A stretch of 37,254 bases of DNA from Chloroflexota bacterium (GTDB taxonomy: Bacteria; Chloroflexota; Ktedonobacteria; Ktedonobacterales; Ktedonobacteraceae). Of the stretch, positions 24,367 to 31,774 are shown piece after piece. The DNA lies in the NCBI GenBank assembly GCA_902812455.1, contig CADDZH010000048.1, forward strand, positions 1 to 37,254. The letters run 5' to 3'. The notes below the pieces were generated by a model that was given only the letters and a program-made list of their open reading frames with translations, was not told the origin of the DNA and made no database searches. The translations under genes and the position numbers were made by a program. Within the stretch, counting starts at the first letter, position 1. The number at the start of each line of letters is the position of its first letter.

Positions 24367-25721
24367 CGCGCTCCTCCTTCTTCAGTGTTCTGGCGTTCCT
24401 TGCGCCGTTCAGGCTGGCGTAGCCATAGCGAGACATGCGCCGGTTGCATCGTCTCCTCGACGACTGCTACTAACTGCTCGCTCAAGGTTGCCAGATCCAC
24501 CTCATTACGTAGTGTAGCACTGAAAGCTGCGAGCGTCTTCTGTGCATCATACTTGCGTCGATAAAAGCGCCGGTCAATCACTGCCTGAATGCGCTTGCGC
24601 AAGGGCTGGAAGAGGGCGGCAATGGCCAGGGTAGAGATGACCAGGGCGACTGGCTGCTGTGAGCCTCGCTCGGTAATCAGCCCCACCAGGCTTTCCAGGC
24701 CAATCACCAATCCCACATAGAGCGCTGCCAGCAACACAGTCAGGCTTCCATATACCAGCGTGCGATTGATGATGATATCGATGTCCCATAGGCGGTAGCG
24801 CAGCATGGCGATGCCGATAGAGATGGGAATGCAGAGGAGGAGGATGGCCCAGAGAACCCCACCAAGGAAGGCGTTACCAAGTGAGCCTGGAACAGCAAGC
24901 GAGGGGAAGATAGAGCTTAGCACAGCAAAGCCTAAATCGGAGACGAGAAAAACAATAGAGATGCCGTAAAGGAGCCACTTGGTCTGCTGGCGCTGCAAAG
25001 GAGTGGAGACGCGCACATAGCGATAAATTTGAGCCACAAGCATACAGGCCAGTAAAAAAATGAAAACAGGACCTGCGAATAGCCAGTTGATTGATGGAAG
25101 AAGACCTGGGAAAACACTAAAGGCTGCATCGAGCACTCCAGCAATGGCAAGCCACAAGGTCCAGCGGGGCACGAATCGCCCATTGGGGAAGAGAAAAAAG
25201 AGCAGGAAGATCAATGCCTGCGAGAAGGTTCCCAGCAGCAAATACGTCAAGTGCCATGCAGGAACGGGCGGTACAACTGCGCCAAAAACTGTGGCAAAGT
25301 TGAAGCCCCAAAGGATAAGCAAGAGCGAGACCAGCAGCGCCATCCAATCGTCAGACCTGTGCCATACCAGGATAACACCCACCAGTATCCACACAAAAGC
25401 AGGAATAAGCGAGAACGTGGCAGCAAAGAAGATGGCAATCGCCAGCGGGCTGATGCCAAACTTCGCAAGAGTTTGCATTGAAGTAAGTGAAAGCTGATAG
25501 GTTGTATTGCTGCAGGCCTTGCCGGTACAGGGCGTTTGAAGTAGCGCGAAGAATGTCGGGAAGTGCGGAAGACTGGCAACAAGCAGTACGAAGGCAAACG
25601 CGACAAGGATAAGCCAGGCAGCTCGCGCCAGCATGAGCCACCTGCCCGTCAAACGCGTATTTGTCTCGTTATTTGCGCCACGACGCCTGTTTGTAGCAGC
25701 CTGTGTTTCGGTCAAGATCAT
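24363..25721 (-). CDS. 7TM sensor-like membrane protein without output domain (paralog 7TM-3)
   Basis: Seen: 452 aa, about eight membrane segments, LFPNGRFVPRWTLW, YRYVRVSTPLQRQQTKWLL, RLWDIDIIINRTLVYG, RRFYRRKYDAQKTL and VEETMQPAHVSLWLRQ. It ends in RQNTEEGGAR, whose codons also form the SD of the next gene. A Cys pair in the first outer loop (TPCTGKACSNTTYQLS) resembles that of 7TM-2 and 7TM-4. It is the first gene of the pair 7TM-3/7TM-2 and has its own CGTAACG-box promoter 37 nt upstream. No kinase, cyclase or phosphatase domain is present. Confidence 0.85.
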   Translation of the reverse strand: MILTETQAATNRRRGANNETNTRLTGRWLMLARAAWLILVAFAFVLLVASLPHFPTFFALLQTPCTGKACSNTTYQLSLTSMQTLAKFGISPLAIAIFFAATFSLIPAFVWILVGVILVWHRSDDWMALLVSLLLILWGFNFATVFGAVVPPVPAWHLTYLLLGTFSQALIFLLFFLFPNGRFVPRWTLWLAIAGVLDAAFSVFPGLLPSINWLFAGPVFIFLLACMLVAQIYRYVRVSTPLQRQQTKWLLYGISIVFLVSDLGFAVLSSIFPSLAVPGSLGNAFLGGVLWAILLLCIPISIGIAMLRYRLWDIDIIINRTLVYGSLTVLLAALYVGLVIGLESLVGLITERGSQQPVALVISTLAIAALFQPLRKRIQAVIDRRFYRRKYDAQKTLAAFSATLRNEVDLATLSEQLVAVVEETMQPAHVSLWLRQPERRKERQNTEEGGAR

Positions 25722-25757
25722 ATGTACAACCCTTACTCTTTTTTACTCCTATCTTTC

Positions 25758-25790
25758 ATACTACCATCTGGGCGTCTCAAAAACGTTACG
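25758..25790 (-). promoter_or_regulatory. CGTAACG-box promoter P2, before 7TM-3 (single box)
   Basis: Minus strand: one CGTAACG (25790-25784), five nt, the weaker GAGACGC, eight nt, then -10 TAGTAT (25763-25758). Next to P1, one 12-bp unit is missing. The box overlaps the TAA of 7TM-4. Distance to the ATG at 25721 is about 37 nt. Confidence 0.6.
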
Positions 25791-27111
25791 AACTGCCAGA
25801 TTGTTTTTCATTCGTCCTGACTGGACGAAGCCACAACGAAACATATGCCGGCTGCATCGTCTCCTCGACGACTGCTACTAACTGTTCACTCAACGTTGCC
25901 AGATCCACCTCATTACGCAGGGTCGCGCTGAAAGCAGCGAGAGTCTTCTTTGCATTGTACTTACGGCGATAGAAGCGACGGTCGATAATAGACTGAATGC
26001 GTTTTCGCAAGGGCTGGAAGAGGGCGGCAATGGCCAGCGTGGAGATCACGATAGCGACATCGCTGTTCTGCTTGATGATTGCGCGCAAGAGAGATTGCAG
26101 ACCAATAATAAGTCCAATGTACACGAGCACCAGCGAGAGGGTCAGCGTACCATAGACCAGCGTCTTGTTAATGACGACATCAATATCGTAGAGCCGCGAG
26201 CGCAGGATAGCGATGGCAATCGAGATCGGGATCAGCAGCAGGAGACCGTTAATGATGGTTCCTCCCACGAGCGTTGTGAGTACGCCCGATTGCAGGAGGG
26301 CCGGCGGCAGGAAGGCATTTCCCAGGGCGAGGAATAGCACAAAGCCAACGATACCGATGGAGAAGCCGTAGACGACCCATTTGGTCTGCTGGCGCTCCCT
26401 TGAGGTGGATACGCGCAGGTAGCGATAGACCTGCGCCCCCACAACAACGAGCAGTATAGCGAAAAAAACGAAATTGGTCCAGGAACTCTGGTTGTAGAAG
26501 CTGTTGGAGAAGAAAACAATATAAATCCAATAGAGGAAGATACAGATGGCAAACCAGCGAGTCCAGCGTGGCACAAACCTGCCGCTGGGAAAGAGTAAAA
26601 AGAAGATCAGGAAGCTGGTTTGTCCGAGGACATCCAGCGTGCCGATCAGCGCGAACCAGGCAGGAGAAGCAGGCGCCAGGGTATCCTGAAGGATATTGGT
26701 AAAACCAGCCCCGCCAAAGAGAATCAGCGTAAAGGCACAGAAGAGCGCCATGCGGTCAGCAGACTTGCGCCAGAAGATCAGCGCGCCCAGGGCACAGTAA
26801 ACCAGAACTGCGACGACATCCATTATGACCAGGTAGGCCGCTAGAAAGCCGAGTGTGAGGCCAGTCTGATGCATCAACTGCCGATCATAGGCGGTCAACT
26901 GGATGGCGAAGCAGGGCGACCCTGACTGACACTGCGCTTGCAACACAGCATCGTACCTGGGAATCATGCCCACATTGAGCGTCAGGATGAAGAGCGCCAG
27001 CACAATCCAGCCCACACGAGCGATGAGTAACCAGCGCTCATGCAGGCGCGTCTCGGCGCTGGCCTGATCGGCCTTGAGCGCCGTGGCCTTTGGGGGGAAT
27101 GCCTGCTTCAT
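25786..27111 (-). CDS. 7TM sensor-like membrane protein without output domain (paralog 7TM-4)
   Basis: Seen: 441 aa, about eight membrane segments, LFPSGRFVPRWTRW, YRYLRVSTSRERQQTKWVV, RLYDIDVVINKTLVYG (Tyr in place of the usual Trp), RRFYRRKYNAKKTL and VEETMQPAYVSLWLRP. The tail TNEKQSGSS is identical to 7TM-2. The start overlaps the stop of 7TM-5 by 4 nt, with the SD embedded in the end of 7TM-5, exactly as in the 7TM-3/7TM-2 pair. A Cys pair in the first outer loop (QCQSGSPCF) may be disulfide-forming. Output domain absent. Confidence 0.85.
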   Translation of the reverse strand: MKQAFPPKATALKADQASAETRLHERWLLIARVGWIVLALFILTLNVGMIPRYDAVLQAQCQSGSPCFAIQLTAYDRQLMHQTGLTLGFLAAYLVIMDVVAVLVYCALGALIFWRKSADRMALFCAFTLILFGGAGFTNILQDTLAPASPAWFALIGTLDVLGQTSFLIFFLLFPSGRFVPRWTRWFAICIFLYWIYIVFFSNSFYNQSSWTNFVFFAILLVVVGAQVYRYLRVSTSRERQQTKWVVYGFSIGIVGFVLFLALGNAFLPPALLQSGVLTTLVGGTIINGLLLLIPISIAIAILRSRLYDIDVVINKTLVYGTLTLSLVLVYIGLIIGLQSLLRAIIKQNSDVAIVISTLAIAALFQPLRKRIQSIIDRRFYRRKYNAKKTLAAFSATLRNEVDLATLSEQLVAVVEETMQPAYVSLWLRPVRTNEKQSGSS

Positions 27112-28355
27112 CGCGGTCCTCCTTCTTCAGTATTCTGGGGTTCCTTGCGTAGGTTGTGCGGGCGTAACCACAACGAAACATGCGCCGGTTGCATGGTCTC
27201 CTCGACCACTGCTACTAAATGCTCACTCAATGTTGCCAGATCCACTTCATTACGAAGGCTGGCACTGAAGCGGGCCACGATCTGGGCCGCGTTATACTTA
27301 CGGCGATAGAAGCGGCGATCGATCAGTGTCTGGATGCGCTTGCGCACGGGTTGGAAGAGAGCTGCAACGATCAAGGTGGAGACCACAAGCCCTACCGCAT
27401 TGTTCGGACCGAACAAGCTGGCGAGCAGGTATTGGCCACCGAACACGAGCACAAGATAGACGAGCAGCAAGGTTGCCGTGAGCAAGCCATAGACCAGGGT
27501 GCGATTGATGATGACATCGATATCATACAGGCGGTATCTGAGTATGGCGATACCTGCCGAGACTGGAATGCAGACCACTGCAAGATAAAAGGGCCAGCCA
27601 GGGCCACCGCTCACTGTTGTAAATACCAGGATGAGGATAATGATGAGCATGAGGATGCTTATTACCAGGCCGTAGGTGAACCATTTCAACTGCTGCCGCT
27701 CAATCCCCCGCACCCGCTGGAAACGCAAGAAAACCGAGACGATACAGGCGAGAATGGCTGAGAACAAGGGTAGAATACTGAGGTTGGCAAGCTGATCAAA
27801 CAGGTCATTGGCGACCAGAATGCCTATGGGATTGCGCACAGTTGTCAGGCGAGAATCAAATGCGGCATTAGCGTAGGGATAGGGCGAAAGCAGGAAGCTA
27901 ATCGAGTAGATGACCAGCATGGCTGCAATGAGCCAGGCCAGGAATCGCCAGCGGGGAGATGGGAGATGCCCATCGGGGAAGAGCAAAAGCCCGAAGGTGA
28001 GCATCAGGAACCAGCCTATCCCACTGCTCCAATGTCCAATGATGCCTAATAACGCTGCTGTCTCTAGCGAACCTGGGATCGTAATGAGAGCATAATTCGT
28101 GTATTCCTGCAGGAGACTGCCGAGCGCCCACAGCAGTGTACCGGTGCAGAAGAGCCAGCCAACCGGATTCTCTGGGCGGCGTGAAGCAATGAGGGCTCCA
28201 ACCGCCGCAAATGCCAGCAGAACCAGGGCTTCAAATAGGTCACTCACCCATGCCGAGGGGTCATCCTTGATCTGCAAAAACAGGGTCACGCCGGCAATGG
28301 CCAGGTAGAGTGCTAATGTGAGCCATGCCAACCAGAAAGCAAAACGCTTGCTCAT
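27108..28355 (-). CDS. 7TM sensor-like membrane protein without output domain (paralog 7TM-5, divergent N-terminus)
   Basis: Seen: 415 aa. The N-terminal half differs from the other paralogs: there is no Cys-bearing first outer loop, and IASRRPENPVGWLFC is the motif seen in many actinobacterial and Chloroflexota sensor kinases. LFPDGHLPSPRWRF replaces the FVPRWTRW motif. The C-terminal part is shared: RLYDIDVIINRTLVYG, LFQPVRKRIQTLIDRRFYRR, and VEETMQPAHVSLWLRP, ending NTEEGGPR. It overlaps the stop of the upstream oxidoreductase by 4 nt (SD AAAGGAG inside that gene), so oxidoreductase, 7TM-5 and 7TM-4 form a coupled operon. It may represent the older form of the family. Confidence 0.85.
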   Translation of the reverse strand: MSKRFAFWLAWLTLALYLAIAGVTLFLQIKDDPSAWVSDLFEALVLLAFAAVGALIASRRPENPVGWLFCTGTLLWALGSLLQEYTNYALITIPGSLETAALLGIIGHWSSGIGWFLMLTFGLLLFPDGHLPSPRWRFLAWLIAAMLVIYSISFLLSPYPYANAAFDSRLTTVRNPIGILVANDLFDQLANLSILPLFSAILACIVSVFLRFQRVRGIERQQLKWFTYGLVISILMLIIILILVFTTVSGGPGWPFYLAVVCIPVSAGIAILRYRLYDIDVIINRTLVYGLLTATLLLVYLVLVFGGQYLLASLFGPNNAVGLVVSTLIVAALFQPVRKRIQTLIDRRFYRRKYNAAQIVARFSASLRNEVDLATLSEHLVAVVEETMQPAHVSLWLRPHNLRKEPQNTEEGGPR

Positions 28356-29836
28356 CGGCTCTCCTTTCCGGCTAACCCTCTTATTGGCTGGGAAGAAGAT
28401 GTCGAAATTTCCCCCAGCGCCGCATTGGCAGCATAATAGCCGCAGAGGCCATGCACGCCGCCGCCAGGAGGTGTTGAAGATGAACAGAGGTACAATCCCT
28501 TGACAGGCGTGGCATACGGGTTGACCTGAATGGTTGGACGCGTGAACATCTGCCAGAGATCCTGCACGCCGCCATTGATATCGCCGCCGATGTAGTTGGC
28601 ATTATACTCTTCAAGCTGCGCTGCCGAAAAGGTGTGCCGCGCCAGGATACGGTCGCGAAAACCGGGAGCAAAGCGCTCGATCTGGGCTTCGATGCGTTCC
28701 GTCATGTCGAACGTCGAGCCGCCGGGAACGTGGCAATAGGCCCACACGGTATGTTTCCCTGCCGGTGCACGCGTTGCATCGAACAAACTTTGCTGCGCGA
28801 GCAGCACGAACGGCTTCTCTGGATGTTCGCCCCGCCAGATGGCAGCTTCAGCCGCCGCGATTTCGGGAAGTGTTCCGCCAACGTGCACCGTTCCTGCCCG
28901 GCTGCACTCTGGCGCTCTCCAGGGAATCGGCCCGTCGAGCGCCAGGTCGAGCTTGAAGACGCCAGACCCATAGCGATAACGTTGCAGCTTGCGCTGGTAA
29001 GTGCCCGGTAGCTGAGAACCCGCGATGCGCAGCAGTTGCCGGGGAGTGACATCACACAGCACAGCGCGAGAGGATGGCAGCATTTCGAGTGACTTGACTT
29101 CCACGCCGGTGACGATTTCGCCTCCCAGCGAGCGCAAGTAGGCAGCCATCGCGTTCATAATCTGCTGCGAGCCGCCGCGCGGTAGGGGCCAGCCAACCGC
29201 GTGTCCCAGCATTCCCAGCAACAGCCCTGCTGCCGCGCTGGTTGCCCGGTCAAACGGCAACATCGAATGCGCGCATATGCCGGCAAACATGGCACGTGCC
29301 GCTTCGCCTTGAAATTGGCTTTCGGCGAGACCACTTGCTGAGCGAATAGCTTTCAGCCCGAAGGACCCCAGCGAGAATGGATGGGCGAAGAGCGGCTGCG
29401 GGCGGAGCGGGCCAAGAAAAGCACCGGCAATCCTCTCCCAGTGAGCGACGAGAGGAGCCATCAACGTTTCATAAGCCTGAGCATCACGACCGAGCGTTGC
29501 CCCTGTCGCCTCGATGGAACGTTCAAGCATGGCAACTCTGCCATCGTCGAGCGGGTGCGCGAGCGCGGCGGGAGGCTGAATCCATTCAACCCCATATTCT
29601 TCGAGGGGCAGCGTGCGGAGGAATGGCGAGCCAATCCCCAGTGGGTGAATGGCTGAGCAGACATCGTGTACAAAACCGGGCAGGGTAAGTTCCATTGAAC
29701 GCGAACCGCCGCCGATGGTCTCTTTCGCCTCAAAAACGATGACCGAGCGGCCTGTACGGGCGATAGTGATGGCGGCGGCCAGGCCATTTGGCCCGGCGCC
29801 AACTACGACTGCATCATACTTATACGCTGTACCCAT
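28352..29836 (-). CDS. FAD-dependent oxidoreductase, phytoene-desaturase-like
   Basis: Seen: 494 aa. The N-terminal Rossmann motif VVVGAGPNGLAAAITIARTG and the following acidic residue in VIVFEAKETIGGGSRS bind FAD. The C-terminal TPVKGLYLCSSSTPPGGGVH and GLCGYYAAN are the second FAD block of the CrtI/PYROXD2 group. Known: these enzymes desaturate or oxidise polyenes or other hydrophobic molecules, but the PYROXD2-like branch has no certain reaction. No signal peptide. It is the first gene of an operon with 7TM-5 and 7TM-4, with 4-nt overlaps; an AGGATAGG lies before the ATG at 29836. Carotenoid genes (crtB, crtE) are not in the window, so a carotenoid role is unproven. Confidence 0.85.
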   Translation of the reverse strand: MGTAYKYDAVVVGAGPNGLAAAITIARTGRSVIVFEAKETIGGGSRSMELTLPGFVHDVCSAIHPLGIGSPFLRTLPLEEYGVEWIQPPAALAHPLDDGRVAMLERSIEATGATLGRDAQAYETLMAPLVAHWERIAGAFLGPLRPQPLFAHPFSLGSFGLKAIRSASGLAESQFQGEAARAMFAGICAHSMLPFDRATSAAAGLLLGMLGHAVGWPLPRGGSQQIMNAMAAYLRSLGGEIVTGVEVKSLEMLPSSRAVLCDVTPRQLLRIAGSQLPGTYQRKLQRYRYGSGVFKLDLALDGPIPWRAPECSRAGTVHVGGTLPEIAAAEAAIWRGEHPEKPFVLLAQQSLFDATRAPAGKHTVWAYCHVPGGSTFDMTERIEAQIERFAPGFRDRILARHTFSAAQLEEYNANYIGGDINGGVQDLWQMFTRPTIQVNPYATPVKGLYLCSSSTPPGGGVHGLCGYYAANAALGEISTSSSQPIRGLAGKESR

Positions 29837-29862
29837 AGAGACCTATCCTAACGATTCTCCAT

Positions 29863-30035
29863 TCTTTAGAGGGATTTTGGGAAAAATGAGGGACACCCTC
29901 AAACTCCCGGCAAAGGGCTGCGCCCTCTGCACTCCTGCTTTCCTCCTATCTTTAGAAGAGGGATTTTGGGAAAAATGGGGGACACCCCCAAACCCCCGGC
30001 AAAGGGCTGCGCCCTCTGCACTCCTGCTTTCCCTC
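29863..30035. repeat. Tandem direct repeat of about 85 bp, two copies
   Basis: Copy 1 is about 29863-29946 and copy 2 about 29949-30035. Both run from TCTTTAGA through GGGATTTTGGGAAAAATG to GCACTCCTGCTTTCC. The copies differ by 3 inserted nt and a few substitutions, several of which keep the small hairpin intact (GAGGGACACCCTC and GGGGGACACCCCC). It fills the gap between the 30038 gene and the oxidoreductase, so the promoter of the oxidoreductase operon must lie inside or beyond it. Confidence 0.8.
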
Positions 30036-30037
30036 TT

Positions 30038-30829
30038 CTAACGCTTGTTGCGGCCCCGTATCCAGCGCAGGGGGGCTGTCATCTTGTACATCGTCGTTCG
30101 TATGGCAGCGTTGTGCCAGATGTTTTTGGCCTGCGACCACTGCAAACGTGGATCGATGCGAACTACGTTTACCTCGACCGGCCCATTGACACCAAACTCC
30201 GCTGCCAGCGCTGTCAGCGTATGCCGCCAGAAATCGTCTTCCTGCTTATGACCGCCGAAGCGCAGGCCGAGTTCGTATAGGGGATCGTTGGCACGCATCA
30301 ACACCTGCGCCTGCGCAATCAGCTCATCGCCCTCTTGATACGCGCTGAACGTGATCCACCCGGCAAAGATGTGGCCCTGTGGCGTCATCAGGGTAAACGA
30401 TTCCTCGTCGGCATAGAGAACCATCACCCCGGTTGAGAGCTTCATACCACCGGCAACCGAGAGGTTGAGCAGGGCAACCTCACCAGGAGCGATACCCGTC
30501 AAAGGGCCGTAGAAGCGGTTTCTGGCGGGCCAGAAACGCGGGAAGTTCTCCTTCCAGGTCTTGATAACCTCCACTGGAGTGGTAGATGCGCCCTTCAAGG
30601 AAACCCGGTACGTTTTTTGCCACATCTGCCCAAAGCCCTGCAAAGGGCCAACCAGCAGCTTGCCTTCAACATTTATATTCAACGCGCCGCTTGGCATCTG
30701 TCCCACTTTAAATTGAGAAACGCGTGTCCAGTATGAAGCATCACGCGGCTGCATCTCTACCTGATTCGTCGTCTCTACCTGGTTCGTTTGATCGTTCTGT
30801 CCATTACCTGAAATGGGAGAGGTTGACAT
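30038..30829 (-). CDS. Conserved hypothetical protein, possibly SRPBCC-like
   Basis: Seen: 263 aa, soluble, no signal peptide. The first 30 residues are Asn/Gln/Thr-rich with a near-repeat QTNQVETTNQVE. The body alternates strands and helices: NINVEGKLLVGPLQGFGQMW, GGMKLSTGVMVLYADEESF, GHIFAGWITFSAYQEGDEL and a helical C-terminus ending in basic RWIRGRNKR. The layout resembles START/SRPBCC-like lipid-binding folds or DUF1990, but I do not recognise a family with confidence. An AAAGGA lies before the ATG at 30829. Neighbours are STAS genes upstream on the same strand (180 bp away) and the oxidoreductase downstream. Confidence 0.65.
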   Translation of the reverse strand: MSTSPISGNGQNDQTNQVETTNQVEMQPRDASYWTRVSQFKVGQMPSGALNINVEGKLLVGPLQGFGQMWQKTYRVSLKGASTTPVEVIKTWKENFPRFWPARNRFYGPLTGIAPGEVALLNLSVAGGMKLSTGVMVLYADEESFTLMTPQGHIFAGWITFSAYQEGDELIAQAQVLMRANDPLYELGLRFGGHKQEDDFWRHTLTALAAEFGVNGPVEVNVVRIDPRLQWSQAKNIWHNAAIRTTMYKMTAPLRWIRGRNKR

Positions 30830-30915
30830 GATCTGTTTCCTTTCTGCTCGGTCTGGCTAGTTGAAATGCAATTATGGAAATTAACAACGTAAGCGGGATA
30901 TAGGTTAGCAGGGTC

Positions 30916-30956
30916 AGGGCCGATAAATCGGCGGTGGCCACGATAAATCGGGCCCT
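30916..30956. repeat. Palindromic repeat with two CGATAAATCG cores
   Basis: AGGGC-CGATAAATCG, a short middle (GCGGTGGCCA) and CGATAAATCG-GGCCCT make outer arms that pair as a hairpin, while each core is itself a near-palindrome. It lies in the 179-bp gap between a STAS gene and the 30038 gene. Elements with this GATAAATC core are, to my knowledge, a repeated family in Ktedonobacteria; no gene is seen in the gap. Confidence 0.55.
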
Positions 30957-31008
30957 ACATGGGATTTGGGATGACCCGCTTCATTTGTTCATTCCCATAA
31001 ATGCTTCC

Positions 31009-31359
31009 CTACACGGCGGCCAGGGCGTCTGCTTCGGTGTTATACATTTTGATGGCGTCGCTCAGGCGGGTTATTTCAAAGATGTGCCGGTAATGCTCAC
31101 TCAGCCCACAGGCCAGCAGGCGCTGCTTCTGGCGATTGACACGGATCAAGAGCGTGACGAGCAAGCCGATCCCACTACTATTCATGTAATCCAGGCCTGC
31201 GAAGTTCAGGATGATTGCGCGCGTCGTAGGCATACAGGCTTCATTGTAGGCATCCATTAATACCTGCTCGGCGAAGGCTGTAACTTCTCCCTGGATGTCA
31301 ATAATGCTGGTTGTCGCATTCAGGCGGCGGGTGTGCATGGCAACATTAGCCTGGGGCAT
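31009..31359 (-). CDS. STAS-domain anti-sigma factor antagonist (copy 1)
   Basis: Known: such proteins, when unphosphorylated, bind an RsbW/SpoIIAB-type kinase and release its sigma factor or other client. Seen: 116 aa, one STAS domain. The segment LDYMNSSGIGLLVTL holds the usual phosphorylation site, with Ser61 the likely target; the residue before it is Asn where SpoIIAA has Asp. SD AAGGAGG 8 nt before the ATG at 31359. It lies 40 bp after the other STAS gene and the phosphatase-kinase gene, in one operon. Cytosolic. Confidence 0.9.
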   Translation of the reverse strand: MPQANVAMHTRRLNATTSIIDIQGEVTAFAEQVLMDAYNEACMPTTRAIILNFAGLDYMNSSGIGLLVTLLIRVNRQKQRLLACGLSEHYRHIFEITRLSDAIKMYNTEADALAAV

Positions 31360-31399
31360 GACGATTCCTCCTTGTTTGTGCTTTTTTCAACTAGAGCGA

Positions 31400-31774
31400 T
31401 TACGGGTGAGGCGCGTTGATGGATGTAGGCTCTCCACTGAGCGCGCTCTTTTCATCGGGGTAAACACTCATGAAATCGACCAGGCGTGTGATCTGGAAGA
31501 TTTCTACATAGTGCTGGCTCAGGCCGCAGGCCAGTAGCTTGCGTTTCGCCTTGCGTGCCCTTGCTAGCAAGCTCACAATAAGCGCAATGCCGGTGCTGTT
31601 GATGTAGTCTACGTCGCTGAAATTGAGCAGGATCACATCCGAATCCCGGCTTTCCGCTTCGGCGTAGGCAGCGTTCAAGACGTCTTCCGCGAAGGCGTTA
31701 ATTTCTCCGTGCAAATCGACAATAGAGACGCGAGGTTGATAGCGGACGCTGGCCTCAAGATTTCGTGCTGGCAT
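31400..31774 (-). CDS. STAS-domain anti-sigma factor antagonist (copy 2)
   Basis: Seen: 124 aa, one STAS domain with DVDYINSTGIALIVSLL; the likely phosphosite is Ser60. Residues following, KAKRKLLACGLSQHYVEIFQ, are shared with copy 1 (QKQRLLACGLSEHYRHIFE), so the two are paralogs. The start overlaps the 3' end of the phosphatase gene by 20 nt, so translation is coupled and equal amounts of kinase and antagonist may be made. Two antagonists for one kinase suggest two input branches or a stepwise switch; this is inference. Confidence 0.9.
   Translation of the reverse strand: MPARNLEASVRYQPRVSIVDLHGEINAFAEDVLNAAYAEAESRDSDVILLNFSDVDYINSTGIALIVSLLARARKAKRKLLACGLSQHYVEIFQITRLVDFMSVYPDEKSALSGEPTSINAPHP

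Noticed and set aside
29863..30035. CRISPR array
   Set aside because: Only two long adjacent copies with almost no spacer; no short repeats with unique spacers.
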